From Saprospiraceae bacterium (lineage in GTDB: Bacteria > Bacteroidota > Bacteroidia > Chitinophagales > Saprospiraceae), in the NCBI GenBank assembly GCA_020628725.1, contig JAHDEO010000010.1, positions 1 to 37,790 on the forward strand: a DNA stretch of 37,790 bases, read 5' to 3'. Position numbers and translations under genes: made by a program. The notes under the pieces were generated by a model, which worked only from the letters and a program-made list of their open reading frames with translations, did not search any database and was not told the origin of the DNA. Positions 34,231 through 37,790 of this stretch are shown here, piece after piece (the first letter of the stretch is position 1; every line of letters begins with the position of its first letter).

Positions 34231-37200
34231 ATGAAAAAATTTAATGTTATGAAAAAAGCAGTTTTAATTTTGATTCTTATCTCGCTTTGCCTTAGTGTTT
34301 GGGCGCAATGTCCTACAGGAAATATTACACTTTCTTCACAGGCACAAATCAATAGTTTTGCAACAGATTATCCGGGCTGTACAGAACTACCCGGCAATCT
34401 TTGGATAGAAGATAGTGGTATTTCAATCACCAATTTGAATGGTTTGAGCCAAATAACTACTATCGGCGGTAGTTTGTACATCAGGTCAAATCCCAATTTA
34501 TACAATCTGTCCGGCTTAAATAATCTGACGACCATCGACGGTCACTTTTATGTGAGATTCAATGATGATTTAGTGAATTTTTCGGGCTTGAATAATCTCA
34601 CTTCTATTGGCAGTTATATGTTGGTCCAGTATAATGCAAGTCTATCAAGTGTTAGCGGACTCAATAGCCTGACATCTATTGGCGGCGACATGGATTTTTA
34701 TAGAAATGGTTCTCTGTCCAGCCTTGCGGCATTTTCCAATCTTACTTCTATAACCGGAAGCCTCGAAATCGAAGATAATGACAACCTGTACAGCCTCAAC
34801 GGATTGGATAATGTGGAGCAAGAAGGCTTGACATTTTTACGTATCGCACAAAACAATAATTTATCTGTTTGTGATGTAGAAAGTATATGTACTTATCTGG
34901 CGATAAACGGAGGCGCAGGTATAACCGCCAATGCTTCGGGGTGTAGCAATAGTGCAGAGGTAGCCGCCAGCAGTAATTGCATAGCAGTAGCAAGCTGTTT
35001 GATGGACGGGATTACATTCACTACTCAACAACAAATTGACGATTTTAGTACCAATTTTCCGGTATGCAAATATGTAGGTGGTGACCTTATTATCGAAGAC
35101 GACGGCACAAATCCTATCTCAAATCTTGACGGGCTTACAAATATTCTCACCATTGACGGTAATCTTCAAATCAAAAACAATAGTTCACTCACCGATATGG
35201 ATGGCTTGAGTAATCTCGAAACAATCAATGGCTTCCTTGAAATTGATAATAATGATGCCTTGACTGAGTATGAATCATGGGCAAATTTTGACTATGTTAC
35301 ATTAACGGACTTTAAAATATACAATAATGCTAATCTGTCATTATGCGGTATCACGGATATTTGTAATTACTTGGAAGCCGGAAATTCAGCAGATATACAC
35401 GATAATGCGGCAGCCTGTGCGGATACACAAGCCATAACCTCCGCTTGTGAAGCTATACTCGCTTGTCCACAGGGAGATTTTTGGCTCACTTCTCAAGCGG
35501 ATATTGATAATTTTGCGACGCAATACCCCAACTGCACAAGCGTACCAAGCAAACTTATCATTCAGGAAGATACACCCGGCTCCATTACTAACCTCAATGG
35601 ATTAAGCGAATTAACCTCCATAGGACACGCTCTGATTATCATCAAAAATACGGCATTAACTGACCTTGCCGGATTGGAAAATTTGACCTCAGTAGCTACG
35701 GATATATTTATCAAAGATAATGCAAGTCTTACAAGTATTTCTGCATTGAGCGGGCTTACATATGCAAGATATATTGAAATTCATGACAATCCGTCTTTGG
35801 TTAATCTCAATGGTTTGGAAAATATTCCTTCGGTACGAAGTGTCGGGATTATCAATAATGATGCCTTGACAGATTTGGGTGGTTTGAATGTTAGTAATGT
35901 TATTACTGATGTTGTTATTCGAAGAAATAACAACTTGAATAGTTTATCAGGGTTACAAAATTTGACCTCCGTTGGTGGTTCATTAAATATACGAGATAAT
36001 TCTAATTTACTTAGTTTATCAGGCTTGGAAAATATCACTGCCATAGGAGAAAATTTGACGATATATGGAACGGGAAGTTTTCAGGATTTGACGGGATTGA
36101 GCAATTTAACTTCGATAGGAGGTTCATTGAGTATCTTATATACGACCAATTTGACAGATTTATCAGGATTGGAAAATATAACGTCTATTGGAGGAACTCT
36201 ATCTTTAACTTATACAGAAAATTTAGAAAATTTATCAGGTTTAGAAAATTTGACAACATTAGGCGGATTGCGACTTTCGTATAATTCGGATTTAAATTCA
36301 TTAAGTATTTTAGAAAACATTACTAACCTTGACAACAGCATATCTATTACTAATAATGATATTTTATCAAATTTGATGGGATTGCATAATATCATCACGG
36401 TCGGAAGTAGCATAAGTGTATTAAGTAGTCATTCACTTACAAATCTAATAGGTTTGGAAAGTCTGACGACTGTCGGTGGCAATTTGCAAATTATCAGCAA
36501 TGACAACCTACAAGACCTAACAGGAATTAATAATCTGACTTCCGTGGGTGGGAGAGTCGAAATTAACTTTAATGATGTTCTACAAAATTTAGACGGAATC
36601 AATAGCTTAGTCTCCATCGGTGAGGATTTAGACGTTATAAAAAATGATGCGCTCACTAATTTGGCTGCACTTAGTAGCCTGACCTCAATCGGAGGCAACT
36701 TGCATATAGGCGAGATAGAATTCAGCTATTATCGTGGCAACTCATCCTTAATCGACTTGACCGGTTTAGAAAATCTGACAACTGTTTCGGAAGTATTTAT
36801 TGAGGCTAATCCCATCTTGAATAATATTGAGGCACTTCATGGGCTTAGTTCTATAACAAGATTAGTTGTCAAAGGTAATAATGCCTTAACCAATCTGACA
36901 GGACTGGACAACCTCACTCAAATAGAACAAATAAGCCTTATTGAAAATGAAACGCTGGCTGATATAACCGCATTGGAGAATGTAGATGGTGCCAATTTGA
37001 CTTATCTGCAAATTGTTGAGAATGTCCAACTTGATGTCTGTCATATATCAAGCGTGTGCGATTATCTGAATACCAGCGGTACAACTATTATAAACACAAA
37101 CGGACTCGGATGTACAAGCCGCGAACATATTGAAAGTCTCTGTAATGGTGAGATATGCCCTCCCGGAGATGTTAGTTTTCCTTCACAGGAAGCTGTTGAT

Positions 37201-37790
37201 AATTTCGTATTGGCTTATCCCAACTGCACACAAATCAATGGAAATCTTACTATAGATCAAAATTATTCTAATGAGGTGACTGATTTGAGTCCACTGAATC
37301 AGATTGCCTCCGTTACAGGCAACCTGAGAATTACTGAAAATAATGCGCTTACTGATTTGACAGGTTTAGAAAACCTCACTACTGTAAATGGACAGTTGTA
37401 CATTAAGAATAGTGATGGTTTGAGAACTTTGATTGGTCTGGATAATCTAACAACTATCGGAGATTTACATATAGAAGCAAACGATAGATTAGGTGTATGC
37501 AGTGTTCCAAGTATCTGTAATTATATTGTAAATAATGGAACAAGTACTATTGCGAATAATTCTGTGGGCTGCAATTCGGATACAGAGATAAACGGACTCT
37601 GTGATGGAACAGCTGTATGCCCACCGGATAATCTTTACCTCAATTTTCAGGAAGACTTGGATAATTTTGCTTTACACTATCCAAATTGTACACAAATAGC
37701 AGGGGTATTGAAAATAATTTATTCTCCTATTAGTGACTTGAGCCCACTTAGTCAGATTACCCATATTGACGGAAATCTAGAGATTCAGTC
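34231..37790 (+). CDS. Giant secreted L-domain-like modular protein, truncated by the window end
   Basis: Not in the ORF track (no stop inside the window). ATG AAA AAA TTT AAT GTT ATG AAA AAA GCA ... MKKAVLILILISLCLSVWAQCPTGNITLSSQAQINSFATDYPGCTELPGNL...; frame followed to ...LSPLSQITHIDGNLEIQ at the end. At least five modules. Alternative start 34249. Confidence 0.92.
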   Translation, partial: MKKFNVMKKAVLILILISLCLSVWAQCPTGNITLSSQAQINSFATDYPGCTELPGNLWIEDSGISITNLNGLSQITTIGGSLYIRSNPNLYNLSGLNNLTTIDGHFYVRFNDDLVNFSGLNNLTSIGSYMLVQYNASLSSVSGLNSLTSIGGDMDFYRNGSLSSLAAFSNLTSITGSLEIEDNDNLYSLNGLDNVEQEGLTFLRIAQNNNLSVCDVESICTYLAINGGAGITANASGCSNSAEVAASSNCIAVASCLMDGITFTTQQQIDDFSTNFPVCKYVGGDLIIEDDGTNPISNLDGLTNILTIDGNLQIKNNSSLTDMDGLSNLETINGFLEIDNNDALTEYESWANFDYVTLTDFKIYNNANLSLCGITDICNYLEAGNSADIHDNAAACADTQAITSACEAILACPQGDFWLTSQADIDNFATQYPNCTSVPSKLIIQEDTPGSITNLNGLSELTSIGHALIIIKNTALTDLAGLENLTSVATDIFIKDNASLTSISALSGLTYARYIEIHDNPSLVNLNGLENIPSVRSVGIINNDALTDLGGLNVSNVITDVVIRRNNNLNSLSGLQNLTSVGGSLNIRDNSNLLSLSGLENITAIGENLTIYGTGSFQDLTGLSNLTSIGGSLSILYTTNLTDLSGLENITSIGGTLSLTYTENLENLSGLENLTTLGGLRLSYNSDLNSLSILENITNLDNSISITNNDILSNLMGLHNIITVGSSISVLSSHSLTNLIGLESLTTVGGNLQIISNDNLQDLTGINNLTSVGGRVEINFNDVLQNLDGINSLVSIGEDLDVIKNDALTNLAALSSLTSIGGNLHIGEIEFSYYRGNSSLIDLTGLENLTTVSEVFIEANPILNNIEALHGLSSITRLVVKGNNALTNLTGLDNLTQIEQISLIENETLADITALENVDGANLTYLQIVENVQLDVCHISSVCDYLNTSGTTIINTNGLGCTSREHIESLCNGEICPPGDVSFPSQEAVDNFVLAYPNCTQINGNLTIDQNYSNEVTDLSPLNQIASVTGNLRITENNALTDLTGLENLTTVNGQLYIKNSDGLRTLIGLDNLTTIGDLHIEANDRLGVCSVPSICNYIVNNGTSTIANNSVGCNSDTEINGLCDGTAVCPPDNLYLNFQEDLDNFALHYPNCTQIAGVLKIIYSPISDLSPLSQITHIDGNLEIQ

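Noticed and set aside
20547-37790. Regular ~70-nt repeats that could be mistaken for a CRISPR array
   Set aside because: The repeats are in frame, encode L-domain/leucine-rich units of 23-24 aa and have no constant repeat with unique spacers; no cas genes seen.
20547-37790. Diversity-generating retroelement acting on the repeat proteins
   Set aside because: No reverse transcriptase ORF or template/variable repeat pair with adenine-biased differences was found in the window.
1-37790. tRNA, rRNA or other known structural RNA genes
   Set aside because: No tRNA-like cloverleaf or rRNA segment recognised by eye; a tRNAscan-SE/Rfam run would be needed to exclude small RNAs.

Overview
The window looks like a chromosomal segment from a Bacteroidota bacterium, probably Saprospiria-like (inferred from the T9SS and gliding-type C-terminal domains; no taxonomic marker gene is present). 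Left part: a very large minus-strand ORF (7529 down past position 1), missing from the supplied ORF track, encodes a secreted M43 metalloprotease with PKD-like, propeller-like, FG-GAP-like and SprB-like repeats. Beside it, at 7682-8245, is an internally deleted remnant of a paralogue. Middle part: ordinary genes (pyruvate dehydrogenase E1 beta, gamma-glutamyltransferase, MATE transporter, SIS-domain phosphosugar isomerase, MarR regulator, dual CDGSH protein, outer-membrane protein, RlpA/SPOR protein, TolC). Right part: four consecutive giant receptor-L-domain-like/leucine-rich modular proteins; three end in T9SS type A sorting domains and the fourth runs off the window. The most unusual signal is non-coding. 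Most intergenic gaps between 8.5 and 19 kb carry degenerate arrays of 7- or 8-nt words. The arrays are usually paired as inverted arms around a central mini-hairpin or a longer conserved structured core. The word differs from gap to gap, but the architecture and period are retained. Similar period-8 arrays occur in frame in the linkers just before the T9SS sorting domains of the right-hand genes. All calls come from reading the sequence; no database search was run.
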